Of a stretch of 64,000 nucleotides of DNA, positions 1 to 11,457 are shown in pieces. The notes beneath the pieces were generated by a model. It was not told the origin of the DNA. It was given only the letters and a program-made list of their open reading frames with translations, and ran no database searches. The translations under genes were made by a program, and so were the position numbers. Positions within the stretch are counted from its first letter, which is position 1. The number at the start of each line of letters is the position of its first letter. The stretch covers positions 13,975,475 to 14,039,474 of the forward strand of contig CAMGYJ010000008.1 in NCBI GenBank assembly GCA_946122785.1, written 5' to 3'. This DNA is from Linum tenue (taxonomy: Eukaryota; Streptophyta; Magnoliopsida; Malpighiales; Linaceae).

Positions 1-1070
1 GGTATAAATAGATTCTTATTTGTTCAATTAGAACTCGACTGTGATAGCGAGAGAGTTAGGAGAATTCTTAGTCTATCTTGAGTCCAGTTGTAAATCTCTT
101 CAGTTGCTTGATTCACAGTGATTATTCTGGGTGAACTAAGCTTGGGAAGAGTGTTGTTGTTTATGTGTCTTCAAAGTGTCAACTTCGTTGGCATGACACA
201 GAGTGGTTTAGTAGTTTCTTTGTTGTAATTCTCCCTTCGATCAATAAAATTAGTTTGTTCATTGTGTTCCAGCCAATCATCTGCTTCTCAAAATCCAACA
301 AACGGTTGGCTATTATTCTGTATTTCGTAGTTGTGTTTATAATTTCCCGTTGCTTAATAGTTTTGGCTAATATATTGTATTTACCATAAAATAAAAGTGA
401 GGGGTAAAGTGTCATGTGTGAGGCTATCACTCATTTCACAAAGAGAGTAGTAACAGTTTCAACCGAGCATTGGTTCAGCCGTACGATGTTGCTTATCCAC
501 TACAGTACCTTGCTGACTGAATGGGTCGTTTGAGAATTTTGCTTGGAGCGCACATATATAGCTTCTGAAACCCCTACAAAACATTGCCTCTCACGCTGAT
601 CGAGGGAAATGAGTTGAATGAAGTCTTTATGGCAGTACTAAGGTGCAAAAATCGTTCATTCGTGATCAAAGTTGTGATGTACCAATGTACAAAGTAAAAT
701 AAACTCACTTGTACTACAACAAATACAAAAAATGACATGCTACTCATAAAGAGAGGACCTAAAGCTCTCATTGTTAAATAAAGGTAGAGATGTGTTCAAA
801 CTAAAAAATAAAGCTTGCAAAAAACTTCACCCCAAATGTTTTGAGACTCCCGTTGAGTAAGGAGTTTATGATTGATAGAGATTTGCTAGATTGTCCTTAC
901 GAGATACACACCTCATTGATGTGGTCTAGTTCTTTAAGTGCGAGGGTTGACCTTATAGGCTGCTTATGATCCACTACCTATAATCAAAAATCATTTGTCA
1001 TCGTATAGATATAGTGAGTTGTATGGTTATGAATGAGGTTTGCTTAGAGACAAGCAAAGTTCAAGTGTGA
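1..1070. other. Left intergenic DNA, no gene recognised
   Basis: AT-rich sequence with only short reading frames on both strands, none with recognisable motifs. Positions about 100-300 look like transcribed non-coding or 3' UTR-like DNA with an AATAAA signal near 241-247, but I cannot tie this to a gene. It ends at the 8-bp duplication GGTTATCT (1071-1078) that borders the large hAT insertion. Confidence 0.5.
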
Positions 1071-1486
1071 GGTTATCTTAGTGATGGCAATGGGGCGGGG
1101 CGGGGCGGGTACCTCAATACCCATGCCCCGCCCACGCTACTGTGGGTCGGGGAGGGTAAAACCCGCGTGGGTACGGGGTAGGGTGGGTCGACCCATTCTT
1201 ACATGTTATTTGAAAAAATACATGCAAATTTATTTTTTACGATAAAATGAAAGGGAAAATACTTTATGAATGAAAAATAGTGATAATACAATGGGTAATT
1301 GAGTCTAACAAGTTGAAAGATATCGACTCTAACTAGTGAAGAAAAATCACAACAGGAGAAATCTAGACTACTTATAATACATTTTAAAGAGTTTGATTTG
1401 CTCCATTTCAAATTTTCTGCAACGAGTGTGAAAGTAGGAAGGGTATTTTCGTCTACACAATTAATTTTTTTATTTTATTTAAAAAG

Positions 1487-1560
1487 ATATCAATGCTAGG
1501 ATTTGAACCGTGGTCTCTTCAATCAAAGGCAAGAATTACAACCAATTAGACTAGAGACAT
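1487..1560 (-). other. tRNA-like Pol III promoter, probable SINE head
   Basis: On the minus strand an A-box-like TAGTCTAATTGG (1553-1542) is followed about 33 nt later by a B-box-like GGTTCAAATCC (1509-1499), the spacing of a tRNA gene. An AT-rich stretch follows (about 1495-1460). There is no convincing cloverleaf with paired acceptor arms, so a tRNA-derived SINE head or tRNA relic is more likely than a functional tRNA gene. Confidence 0.45.
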
Positions 1561-2474
1561 TTGTTGTACTTAATTAATACAAAACATTGAGGAAGTTAAA
1601 ATTATAAAAAACAGAGTACTTTTCTATCACGGTTAGTTAGCCTGCTAAGTCTCCTATAAGTATTTTGCGGTGTTTGATAATTCTATTTTCATATTTTAAT
1701 AATTAATTTATTTTCTTATAACTTATAAATGAAGGAGATTCTTAAAATCTCAACACAAATATCATTGGTTGGAATGTTGCGCATTGAATTGAAGTGTTCA
1801 ATGACGACATAAGAACACTAGTACCATACATTTCAAGAAAAATAAACATGACAAACACTGATATCAATTATCTCGACAGTCTATACTAAAATTCAAAATT
1901 GTTTAATCATTCAATTTGAGTGATAGTTTAGTCAAATCAAGCAAATAATTCATGATTGTGTATGAATAAAAATAAAAACATGTGTATTGTATTATGAAAA
2001 ATGTATTTATTTTAACAATCTAAAAAAAACAATCAAAACTTCCATACGACCCCTTATTTCAATAATGTAATTAATGAAATAATTTTTATCAGCATGATGC
2101 AATGTTCAAGCTAAGAACCAAGTATTAGTCACCAGTATATAGTATTCATCATAGTTAACTATTTCAATATCAACATCTAACTATTAATGGTTACTTGCTT
2201 TCTCTTTGAGAGTTTAATGTAACACTCACATCCCTAGCTATGCTCAACGCATTTGTTTTCTTTTTCACAATATCAGTTTCAGTTATTTATTAAATCAACT
2301 TTGTTTCTAGCTTTCAATTTCTAATTATTCACTGCTTCATACCAACTTATGGGAATGCTAAATATATTTTTCATGTATAATCTATTGACCATAAATGTTG
2401 CTTATCACTTAAATTCAACTGTATCCATGTTAGGTTTGATGTCACCAACATATTCTCCCAATTTCTCCAAAAAG

Positions 2475-3092
2475 TAGACCTGACAATCGGGTCGGGTTGG
2501 GTAATTTCAGGTCGGGAATCTCGGGTTACGGGTCTTCACGGGTCAGGTCATGATGGGTTTGCTGATTTCGGTTCAAATATTGACCCAACCCATCGGGTTT
2601 CGGGTCATTTATGGTCGGTCATGAGCGTTCTCAGAATCAATATCAAACATGCTTCATAAATTTTTTAAAAACACAAATTTTTGCATATGTGTGACAATAG
2701 TTTGCCTAGCACATGTCAATTAACAAATGCTCAGCTCCTTCCATGCTAACGAAAAGAAATACAAATTGCACAAATTGTCAAAAAACAATGACGAAAGTAA
2801 TACTACTACAATAAACAAATGATGTTGGATTATCTTTACACTCCAAACTTGTCTTTCAAATCCTAATAATTTTTTTTAAACATCTCACCAAAGTATGAGT
2901 GATTTTATCATTTTTTAGAGTGACATATTTAATGAAACGGGTCTAGCGGGTCGACCCACAAACCAGCCCAACCGGATCCCAAAAACTATGGGTTAATTGG
3001 ATTCGGGTAATTCGGGTTATAAAAACATCAACCCATTCTCTATTTTCGGGCGGGGTCGGGTCAACGGGTCGGGTCCTCATTTGACAGGTCTA
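2475..3092. mobile_element. hAT-type MITE (618 bp)
   Basis: The ends TAGACCTGACAAT and TTGACAGGTCTA form imperfect TIRs. The 8-bp target duplication CCAAAAAG is perfect (2467-2474 and 3093-3100). Both ends are followed by repeated GGGTCGGGT/ACCCGACCC words and the middle is AT-rich with no reading frame. Nested inside the larger hAT/Helitron region. Confidence 0.8.
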
Positions 3093-3100
3093 CCAAAAAG

Positions 3101-3824
3101 CATCATATCTTGCGATTGATATCATAGTTTCGTTAGGTAAAGTTCAACAAACTCAATCAATATTCGAACTCTTTGAAGAAGCTATCTACTTGCATGCGAA
3201 TATGAAGTACTGAGTAGCTAAAACCCTACTTGAGTTAGTTCAATCTTTTGCACTATCAATTCAAAATTCAATATATTATTATCTTATTACAATTTAGTCA
3301 TACTAATTGTGCAAAAGGGGACATCTTATCAAAATCGTAAAGAAAGACTCTTTGAATGATTGCTTTCATGATGTAATCAATTATACCAAAATAAAAGTGA
3401 CCAAATTTATAAGATGGTCTCAAAGTTTGCTATAATTATTGAGGTTCAACAACACGTTAGGCGTACGAAGATCATTGGGCATTTTTCTATCTCCTAGATC
3501 ACCTTGACATGCTTAGACATTATAATAAAAATAGCACTTTTTAATAATAATGAATAAAATAACAGTTATGAAGCACTTTCATACTTTAGTTCAAATGATT
3601 TAACAACAAACGAAATAACTCTCAAGTTTATAAATTATTTCCTTTACCAAATGATATAATTAAATCATTCATGAGCTGAAATAGCTAATTATAAGCACTT
3701 CAAATTTAAGTTAAAACTCTATATGATACAATTGTTTGACGAAATGGGTTTTATAATAGAGTGGTTATATCGAGAGACGTCTCTAAGAAACATGGCTTAC
3801 TTTATTATTTCTTAGGTGGGTATA
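3101..3824. other. AT-rich remainder of the hAT/Helitron region
   Basis: No gene or repeat recognised. It abuts the ATATC target duplication of Tat element A at 3825-3829. Confidence 0.4.
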
Positions 3825-3829
3825 ATATC

Positions 3830-4421
3830 TGTTTGAACCTAACTGAGTGTAGGAGTGAGGTTCAGGTAAGGATGTGGGTCAAGAAGATCGAACAAAGGGG
3901 AAAGTCTATGATCTCACGAGAAACGGGGATTGAGGGAATGAGACTGAGAGAATGAGATCGAGAGAATTCGAGTTTTAGAGAGAGAAGTTGATGTTCATAG
4001 AGATAGAATGTCCAAAATGCGATCCCCTCACCCACCGTAGTAAATGCCATATTTATAGGCTACATGGTGGTGGGTGAGTGGTTGACTCATATGAGGGTAC
4101 AATGATGTGACTACAGACATACTAAGGATTTAGGCCATGCTTCTACCTAGGACGTGTCAGAGACTTATCTAGGGCTATGCTTAGGGCCCTGATGTGACTA
4201 CCCCTCGGGGAGTGAGATGACGCTTTCCACATCCCTTTGGTCTGGTCCACGCTATGATCTTTCCACAAGCGCGTAGCTTGTTCCGCGCTCGAGCTTCTCG
4301 CGCCGGGACGTGGCGAACCACGCTGAGGTGTCGCGCTTAGGTCTTCGCGCGACCACGCTGGGGGGTCTTCGGTCGCGACGTGTTCCTTTGGCGCGGCTAG
4401 GTCCGAGTCATATGCCCAACA
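3830..4421 (-). repeat. 3' LTR of Tat element A
   Basis: 592 bp, near-identical to 13808-14398. On the minus strand it contains a TATAAATATG box (about 4057-4048). The right half is GC-rich. Confidence 0.92.
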
Positions 4422-4431
4422 ATTTCCCCCC
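4422..4431 (-). other. Polypurine tract of element A
   Basis: On the minus strand the run GGGGGGAAAT directly abuts the 3' LTR, the position and composition expected of the plus-strand primer for reverse transcription. Confidence 0.8.
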
Positions 4432-5062
4432 ATCACAGGGTGTTCTGTGAATACCACCTGTTTAGACTTCCGCTTGATTGACTCGGGCCTGCGTGATCTT
4501 CGTGGGGTGGATTTTTGGGGTTCGTTTCGCTTGTTGCGTGCGCGTCACTTCGCTTGCTGCGTGCGCGCCGGTTGCGGTTGAAGTTGTCCTGAGTCGCGAT
4601 TGGTTGGCTTTTGTGCGCGCTTGTAGTTGGGCTTTTTCGCAGGATTTTTTGTTTGTTGCGCGCGACACTTTGAGTCGAAGATGCGTTGTGCTGTTGTGCG
4701 CGCTACTTTTGCGTTGAGGATGAGTCATGATGCGAGTCACGCGCGACAGTTGCGGTTGAAGTTGTACTGATCACGCGATTGCTTTGTTTTTTCTTGCGCG
4801 CGATTGGAGTTGGGCTTGGGGTGTGTTTTTTCTTCCTCGCGGGTGTGTCATGCCCCCCAGGCGGTGCGCGGCACTTGTGGCGTCACCGCCTATTGCTTAT
4901 GATGGTAGGTGTCCACGTGTAACTGTGTGAATGGGCTACTTGGGCGGGGATTTTTTGAATTTCGAAAAGATTTTGTAGGATCTGACGGTTACAGATCCCT
5001 ATGTAACTTTAACCCTTCGTTTTCCCCTGGCCACCTTTGACCCTTCGTTTTCCCCTGGACAA
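4432..5062 (+). other. Leader/promoter region of the antisense gene in element A
   Basis: GC-rich sequence with repeated GCGCGC words and two diverged copies of a block ending GAGTTGGGCTT (about 4560-4640 and 4750-4820). A CACGTG G-box core is at about 4913-4918. The phrase CCCTTCGTTTTCCCCTGG occurs twice in tandem (about 5011-5058), directly before the TATA box. No reading frame here is convincing. Confidence 0.45.
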
Positions 5063-5070
5063 CTATAAAT
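5063..5070 (+). promoter_or_regulatory. TATA box of the antisense gene in element A
   Basis: CTATAAAT, 127 bp upstream of the ATG at 5197, with a pyrimidine-rich leader between. It is on the strand opposite to gag-pol, so the gene has its own candidate promoter, independent of the LTR. Confidence 0.6.
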
Positions 5071-5196
5071 ACGAGGCTGCTGTGGTGGAGTTGGAACTCA
5101 CTTGTTCCTTCGACTCTGTTGCCTATTTCCCCGATCATCTTTTCTCAGAGATTCCTCTCCTTCTTCTACAACCTCAATCCTCTTTTTGCTGTTGCC

Positions 5197-7835
5197 ATGG
5201 CTAGCATCAACATCGACGAGGACGAGGTCGTGCGAGGCGAAGAAGGTATTCTCTCCCCTCTTTCGAACAATTCTACTGGTCGTTCCGGTGATGGGGACGG
5301 CGGCTCTGGTAATGGGAACGGTGGCTCTGGTGATGGGGACGGCGGTGGTGACGATGGGGTTCCGGCGACACCGTCGTTCGACGGCGAGTCAGAGAATGAA
5401 CTCGGCGGTTCTTCCGACATGGGTTTGGTTGCCTCCGGGAGTGGGCAGGCGAGGCAAGGAGGTCGGGGAGTGTTGATAATCCGACGAGATCGTGAGAGTA
5501 GGCCCGAGGTTGTCGCCGATGAAGCGCGCGAAGAATCTGGTGCTCAATCCGAGGCGCACAACGTTGTGCGTGTCTCCGAGGCCATGGCCCGGCTAGGGTT
5601 ACGTGGGGTTGGCGCCGCGTACAGGGTTATCGAGTGGGCCGAGATGTGGGGTGATCAACCGGCTCCCCACGACAACCTCAAGCGCGGGCCCGAGCACGCC
5701 TCTATTTATGACGTTGATGACGTGGCGGAGATAGTCCGCGGACTGGGCTTGCCCCCCCATTGGGAGTACGCTGCTCCATCGACGCGCAGCATGGTGGGCA
5801 ATTGCCCCCAAGGGTGGTTTGGCGTTTATACGGAGTATTGGGTGATGGGGTTCAAGTTCCCCATCGACCCGCTCTTATGCGCTCTGTATAAGCGCCTCAA
5901 CTGCTCTGTTGGGCGGCTTTCGCCGTCCGTCATCATGCACGCGAGCTGTCTTCGCCTCGCGTGCAAAAGGCTTAACATTCCACCAACTTACGGCCTGTTC
6001 CATAAGATCTATAAGATCAAGGAGCCAACGTCAAGGAGCGACTGTCTCTCCATCAAGCGTCGCGACAACCGGCCCGAAGGCTTCGTATATGGATCGCCCA
6101 AGTTGAAGAAAACTTGGTTCGAGCGGTTTTGTTATGTCAAGCCCACTCCCGAAGAATGGGCGAGTGAGTCGATGGATGAGCCTACTGCCTGGAAGAAGGG
6201 GAGTACGTTTGGGTACGAGTCGGATGTCGGCCACTATGATGGGCTCAACGATGAATACGAGGCGTGCATGCCTTATCGGATTAATTTATACGCGGGGGGA
6301 GTCCGCGAGGCTTGTTTGGAGGAGCTGTTTGGCGATGGTTAGTTGCATTTCTTTTCGTTTGTATTCTATCATATTAACCGCTTTCTTACGATTTATTGGC
6401 GCAGCCGTTGACTTCTCCAGCCTCGTCATCATGATGTCGGTTGACGATGTCATGAAGGCGCCGCGCGCCGACAAGAAGAAGAAGAAGGCTGGTGCGGGGA
6501 CTAGGACCTCAAAGCGGAAGGAAATCGAGCAACCGCAGGCCGCTGAGAAGCCCCGCAAGGCGGCTCGTTTGGCGGAACCGGCTGCGCGGGCGGCGCAGGC
6601 TTCACGAGCGGCACAACCGTTGTCTGCGGCGCGACAGTTGTCTCTGGCGCTTTCGGAGCCAGAGGCGCCAGTGAATAGGTCGTCTCGGCCTGAGAAGGAG
6701 GTGGCTGGCAGCTCGTCGGGGGCAACTATCCAGCAAAGGTTGCCCGAGATGGCTGGGTTTGGGGGGACCCCTACCACTACTGCTCCCGTCAATGCTGCCC
6801 CCGCCACCACTGGCGTCAACTATTTCCGCGATGTGCGGATTCACACCAGGGCGGCATGTAATTTGGCATCTGCAAACACTGCCCTTCGGGCGCTCGGGCC
6901 CGTCCTCAGCGTTCCTCCGCGAGTGGAGAAGTCCGATCCTCTTCATGACCTGGCTCAGGTCCATTTCGCGGTTAGATCGGGTCGTGTTCTCATGTAGTTT
7001 GGAGTTATTTTCTTATTGTCTTTCTTTTTCATTTTCACTCTATTTGCTAAGGCTCTTGGCGTTGTAGGGTCTGTTGGCAACCTTTCGAGCTCAACAAGAG
7101 CGCGCCTCGCAGCGCGCTAAGATGAAGGCCAACGAGGCGCAGATCGTTCAGCTGGAAGGGAAGGTTCTCGGGGCGAACATTCGTGCCGACGTGGCGACGA
7201 CCAAAGCCAACGAGGCACTGGAGGAGCTCGGCATTTTGCAGAGCAAATTAGCCGCCGATGTGGAGGTGGCTAAGGAGCAAGTGCGAGTCGAAGAGCGCTC
7301 CACCATCCGAGAGCAGCTGGAGGCATCTTTTGCCGAAAAGTTGAAGCAAGCTCGCGAGGAGCTTCAGAAGGAAAAGGACGACCTGGTCCGCCTTCACAAT
7401 GTCGCGAAAGTGGAAGCTGTTCGCACGGCCGAGGTTGCGGCCGTCCGTCAGTTCAAGTCTTCTCCTTCTTTCGGGAAGATTTTGGCGGACGCCATGACTA
7501 AGGCCGTGATCGCGGTCGGGAAGAAGGTTCGTCCTGAGAACCCGGGGGTGCGCTGGGATACTCGCGAGATGGTCCAACACGTTAAGATGTGGATAGGCGA
7601 GAAGCGGCCCTTGGAGTCTGACTCCGAGTCGGGGGATGAGGATGACGAGGATGACGAGGAGGACGAGGAGGAGCGCCCTGAAGAGGAGAAGCGCCCGGAC
7701 GGGGAGGAGGCTGAAGGCGCGAGAAGGGATGGCGAGATCGCCGATGATGATGATGAAGAGGAAGAGGAGGAGCGCCCCTTGATGCGCCGCAAGCAGAGCC
7801 GGGAGGACGAACAGCCTAACACTGATAGTGTTTAA
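5197..7835 (+). CDS. Antisense additional gene of element A, three exons
   Basis: Predicted exons 5197-6337, 6405-6958 and 7068-7835. All junctions are GT-AG and phases match, giving 820 codons. The start at 5197 has a GCCATGG context; an in-frame ATG at 5119 lacks it. The N-terminus is acidic and Gly/Asp-rich. A conserved globular part follows (about residues 130-310, with GWFGVYTEYWVMGFKFPIDP), resembling the plant domain known as 'putative gypsy type transposon' (Pfam Transposase_28), recalled from memory. Exon 2 adds a Lys- and Ala-rich linker. Exon 3 encodes a long Glu/Lys/Ala coiled coil and an Asp/Glu-rich tail. It lies between pol and the 3' LTR on the opposite strand to pol. Function unknown; a similar gene lies in element B at the same place. 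Splicing is inferred. Confidence 0.7.
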
Positions 7836-7995
7836 GTGTTATCGTGCTGGAGTGTTTCCCTTTTGAACTTGTTGTTTTGTTGGCTTCTTTCTTTTTTTCC
7901 TTTTTTTTCTTTAATTGTAGCCGCGAACTATGTTGGTGCTCCCGCTTCAATTAAATCCAAACAGTCGTCGTTTGTGGTACTTATTTGTATTGCTC

Positions 7996-8415
7996 CTTCG
8001 AGTTGTGTGTGCGCGCGTGGTTCATTCCAATTGTTATTGTTTTGTTCTTTTAAACGGAGTGTGCGCGAATGGTTCGTGCCCATTGCTACTGTTTTGTTCT
8101 TTCGAACCGAGTGTGCGCGAATGGTTCATGCCCATTGCTATTGTTTTGTTCTTTCGAACGGAGTGTGCGCGAATGGTTTGTGCCCATTGCTACTGTTTTG
8201 TTCTTTTGAACCGAGTGTGCGCGAATGGTTCATGCCCATTGCTATTGTTTTGTTCTTTCGAACGGAGTGTGCGCGAATGGTTCGTGCCCATTGCTATTGT
8301 TTTGTTCTTTCGAACCGAGTGTGCGCGAATGGTTCATGCCCATTGCTATTGTTTTGTTCTTTCGAACCGAGTGTGCGCGAATGGTTCATGCCCATTGCTA
8401 TTGTTTTGTTCCGGC
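7996..8415. repeat. 52-bp tandem repeat array in element A
   Basis: About eight head-to-tail copies; the word GTGTGCGCG recurs exactly every 52 bp at 8007, 8059, 8111, 8163, 8215, 8267, 8319 and 8371. Copies differ by a few bases (CGTGCC/CATGCC, CTACTG/CTATTG). The unit has no stop on the + strand and 52 is not a multiple of three, so all three + frames stay open. I treat this as structural rather than coding. It lies between the antisense gene and the integrase end. Confidence 0.92.
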
Positions 8416-8471
8416 AAACTGAATATTTCATTAATCTGTGTGCACACGCAACATTGTAACCAAGACATACA

Positions 8472-10619
8472 TCAAGTAGACTGGTGGTATTTCCTGAGAT
8501 TCTGTGCATTCCATGTCCTTGGGATTTTGTTTCCGCACAGCTCGCTGAGCTTGAAGGTGTTGGCGCCGACTACTTCGCGGATTAGGTATGGGCCTTCCCA
8601 CACTGAGGCGAGCTTTCCATGTTTGGGATTTGGACAAAAGTTTCTCCGCAGTACTTGGTCGCCGAGAATCAGCCTGTGCGGGACTAACTTCGCGTTGTGG
8701 TATTTGGCCACCTGCTCCTTCATTGCGGCTAATTTGATGGTTGCTAGCTCGCGTCTTTCCTGCGCCAGTTCCAAGTCTAGCAGGTGCGCCTCATCATTTG
8801 TTTCTTCGCTGTACATCGTGATTCGGTAGGTTGGGGATGTTGTTTCAATGGGGATCACCGCGTCAGTGCCATACGTGAGCGCGAATGGGGTTTCGCCGGT
8901 TGCCACTTTGTACGTGGTTCGATGTGCCCATAACACTGTATTGAGTTCATCAGCCCAACTACCCTTGGCTTCATTTAGGCGGGTGTGCAAGCCGTGGAGG
9001 ATTGCTTTGTTGGTGGATTCCGCTTGACCGTTTGCTTGAGGGTAAGCCACTGATGCGAACCTTGCGATGGTTCCCACTTGGTCGCAGAAGTCTATCACTT
9101 CTGCACAATCGAATTGTTTTCCATGGTTGAAGACAAGCGCATTCGGGACTCCGAAGCGCGCTAGGATATTATGTCTCAAAAAGCGTGTCACCTGTTGTGC
9201 CGTTATCGAAGCTAGTGCTTCTGCTTCGATCCACTTGGTGAAGTAGTCTACTGCCATGATGATGTACTTGCGCTTTCCTTTTGCCGTTGGGAATGGGCCT
9301 AAGAGATCCACCCCCCATTGCGCAAAAGACCATGGACTTAAGTTCCCTTGAAGCTCAGTGGACGGGAGGTGATACTGGCGTGCGTTAACCTGGCATTTGT
9401 GACATTGGTCTGCGTATTTCTTCGTGTCCTTTTTTGGCCAATAGTATCCGTGCAGCAGGATGGTGCGCTCCATGGTGCGTGGCCCGGCGTGCATGGCGCA
9501 CAACCCTTCATGTAGGTCGCACACCATGTTACGCGCTTCTTCCTGCCCAATGCAATTTAGGTAGACCGCTGAGTACGACCGTCGGTACAACTCGCCATCA
9601 ATGAGTGTACACCAGGCCGCTTTTTGCCTCAAAGCCCATGCCTCCTTAGGATCATCTGGCATGGTGCCATCTTGTAAGTACTTCACAATCGGGGCTCTCC
9701 AGTCTTCGTCGGTCATGGGCTGAGTCGTATTAACTGCTACCTCTTGGCGATTCTCTTCATCCTCTTTTTGAACCGTCACGAGGCGCGTGGATTCAAAGTC
9801 GGTGGCGGTTGCTAATTTTGACAGCGCGTTCGCGTGCATGTTTTCCTCCCTAGGTATTTGCTCATAAGTCACCATCTCAAAGGTACTTGCTCGTTGTTTG
9901 ACACGCTCTACGTAATGCGCGAGCGACTCATACTTCGCGTCAAAGGTACCATTCAGCTGGTTCACTGCTAGTGAGGAGTCAGAGAGTATTCTGACCGTTC
10001 TAGCGCCCAGGTCGTTGGCGGCGGTCATTCCTGCTAGGATGGCTTCATATTCGGCCGCGTTGTTTGTCTTCAGTGCTCTGAACCTGATTGCTATCTCGTG
10101 GATGACGCCTGTTGGAGTGCGAACGACGACACCCGCGCCGGCGCCATGCTTACTTGCCGCGCCATCAACGTAAATCTCCCATACTCCTTCTGGTGTATTC
10201 TCGAGAGTGACCCCTTCAGCAATGAAGTCCGCAAGGATTTGCGCCTTTATTGCTGGCCTTGGAGCGTATTGGATGTCGTATTCTGACAGTTCGACCGCCC
10301 ACTTAACCATGCGCCTCGATACTTCCATTGAGGTTATAATCTTTTTCAGTGGAAGATTGGTCAAGACAGTGATTTGGTGTGCTTGGAAATAGGGACGCAA
10401 TTTTTGGGATGCGCTTACCAATGCCAGAGCGGCCTTCTCTATTGGGGAGTATCTTGTCTCCGCGCTGACCAAAGTTCTTGATGTGTAATACACAAGGCGC
10501 TCAGTCTGGTCATCTCTTTTGGATATTAGCACTGCGCTCACAGCTCTTGTTGACACAGCTAGGTACAGGAAAAGTTTTTCATTGAGCTTGGGAGCAGACA
10601 GTACAGGGGGGGGGGGATA
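8472..10619 (-). pseudogene. Element A pol: RNase H, second RNase H and integrase
   Basis: Continues pol after a frameshift. Domains in order: end of the gypsy-type RNase H; an archaeal-type RNase H (YVDGAAS, NNAAEYEA, SDSSLAVNQ); an integrase with HHCC zinc finger, catalytic core and C-terminal part ending in RTWNAQNLRKYH. The fourth acidic site of the second RNase H reads HANALSKL where HADALSKL is expected. The second integrase Asp is Asn (VFNHGKQFD); the first Asp (WGVDLLGPF) and the Glu (GQAESTNK) remain. With both enzymes missing an acidic residue, this copy should be inactive in both. The frame is otherwise open for 716 codons. Confidence 0.88.
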
Positions 10620-11457
10620 CAAGATATGCCTTAAGCTCTTGAAACGCCGCTTCGCCCTCTTTAGACCACGCGAATCGTGCGCCGTTTTTTAGTGTTTTGA
10701 AGAAAGGCGCGCACCTATCAGCGGACCTTGGTATGAACCTTCCTAATGTCGCTATCTTGCCGTTCAGGGATTGTATTTCTAGAGCGCTCCTTGGCGCTCT
10801 GAGCTGCTGGACCGCGATGATCTGCTTCGGGTCGACCTCTATGCCGCGCTTGGTTATCATGAAACCAAGGAATTTCCCCGCTTCTGCTCCGAAAACGCAC
10901 TTCAGTGGGTTTAGGCGGAGGCTGTGTTTGCGAAGAGCTTCGAACGTCTCACGTAGATCCTCTAGGTGTGAGTTGCCCGCTTTGGTTTTGACAATGAGAT
11001 CATCCATATACGCCTTGATGTTGCGCCCTCTCTGTTGTGCGAACACCGAATCAATCATCCTTTGGTATGTTGAGTCCGCATTCTTGAGTCCGAACGACAT
11101 TCCGACGAAGCAGAAGTTTCCGAATGGCGTCATGAATGCCGTCTTTTCTTCGTCTTCGTGAGACATTGGGATCTGGTGATACCCTGAGAACATGTCAAGA
11201 AAAGACAATGTCTCGTGGTCGGCGGTGGCGTCGATAAGTTGGTCTATGCGCGGCAAGGGGTAAGGGTCTCCCGGGCACACCTTGTTGATTGTTGTGTAAT
11301 CGACGCACATTCGCCAGGCTCCTGACGATTTTTTCACCAGGACTACGTTTGCCAACCACTTGGGGTATTTGACCGGGCGGATCAACCCTGCCGCCAACAG
11401 TCTCGCCACCTCTTCCTCGATGGCTTTCAACTTGTCGCCAGTGAAGCTACGACGCGT
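10579..11457 (-). pseudogene. Element A pol: reverse transcriptase
   Basis: Encodes RT fingers, palm and thumb: FLDMFSGYHQI, the active-site box AYMDDLIV, then KCVFGAEAGKFLGFMI, leading into the RNase H linker. The frame enters from the protease segment across an in-frame TAG at 11460-11458. It leaves through a frameshift in a run of 11 G on the + strand (10606-10616): one frame ends at 10579 while the RNase H homology continues in another. Confidence 0.88.

Noticed and set aside
5102..5476. Alternative + strand frame of 124 codons over the antisense gene start
   Set aside because: A shadow of the Gly/Asp-rich exon 1 frame, with repeat-like composition.
7996..8415. Regular repeats resembling a CRISPR array
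   Set aside because: Units are contiguous with no unique spacers, lie inside a plant retrotransposon, and no cas-like genes exist.
7930..8829. 299-codon + strand frame with Cys/Leu/Phe-rich repeated peptide
   Set aside because: It is the translation of the 52-bp tandem array plus the antisense of the integrase end; all three frames are equally open.
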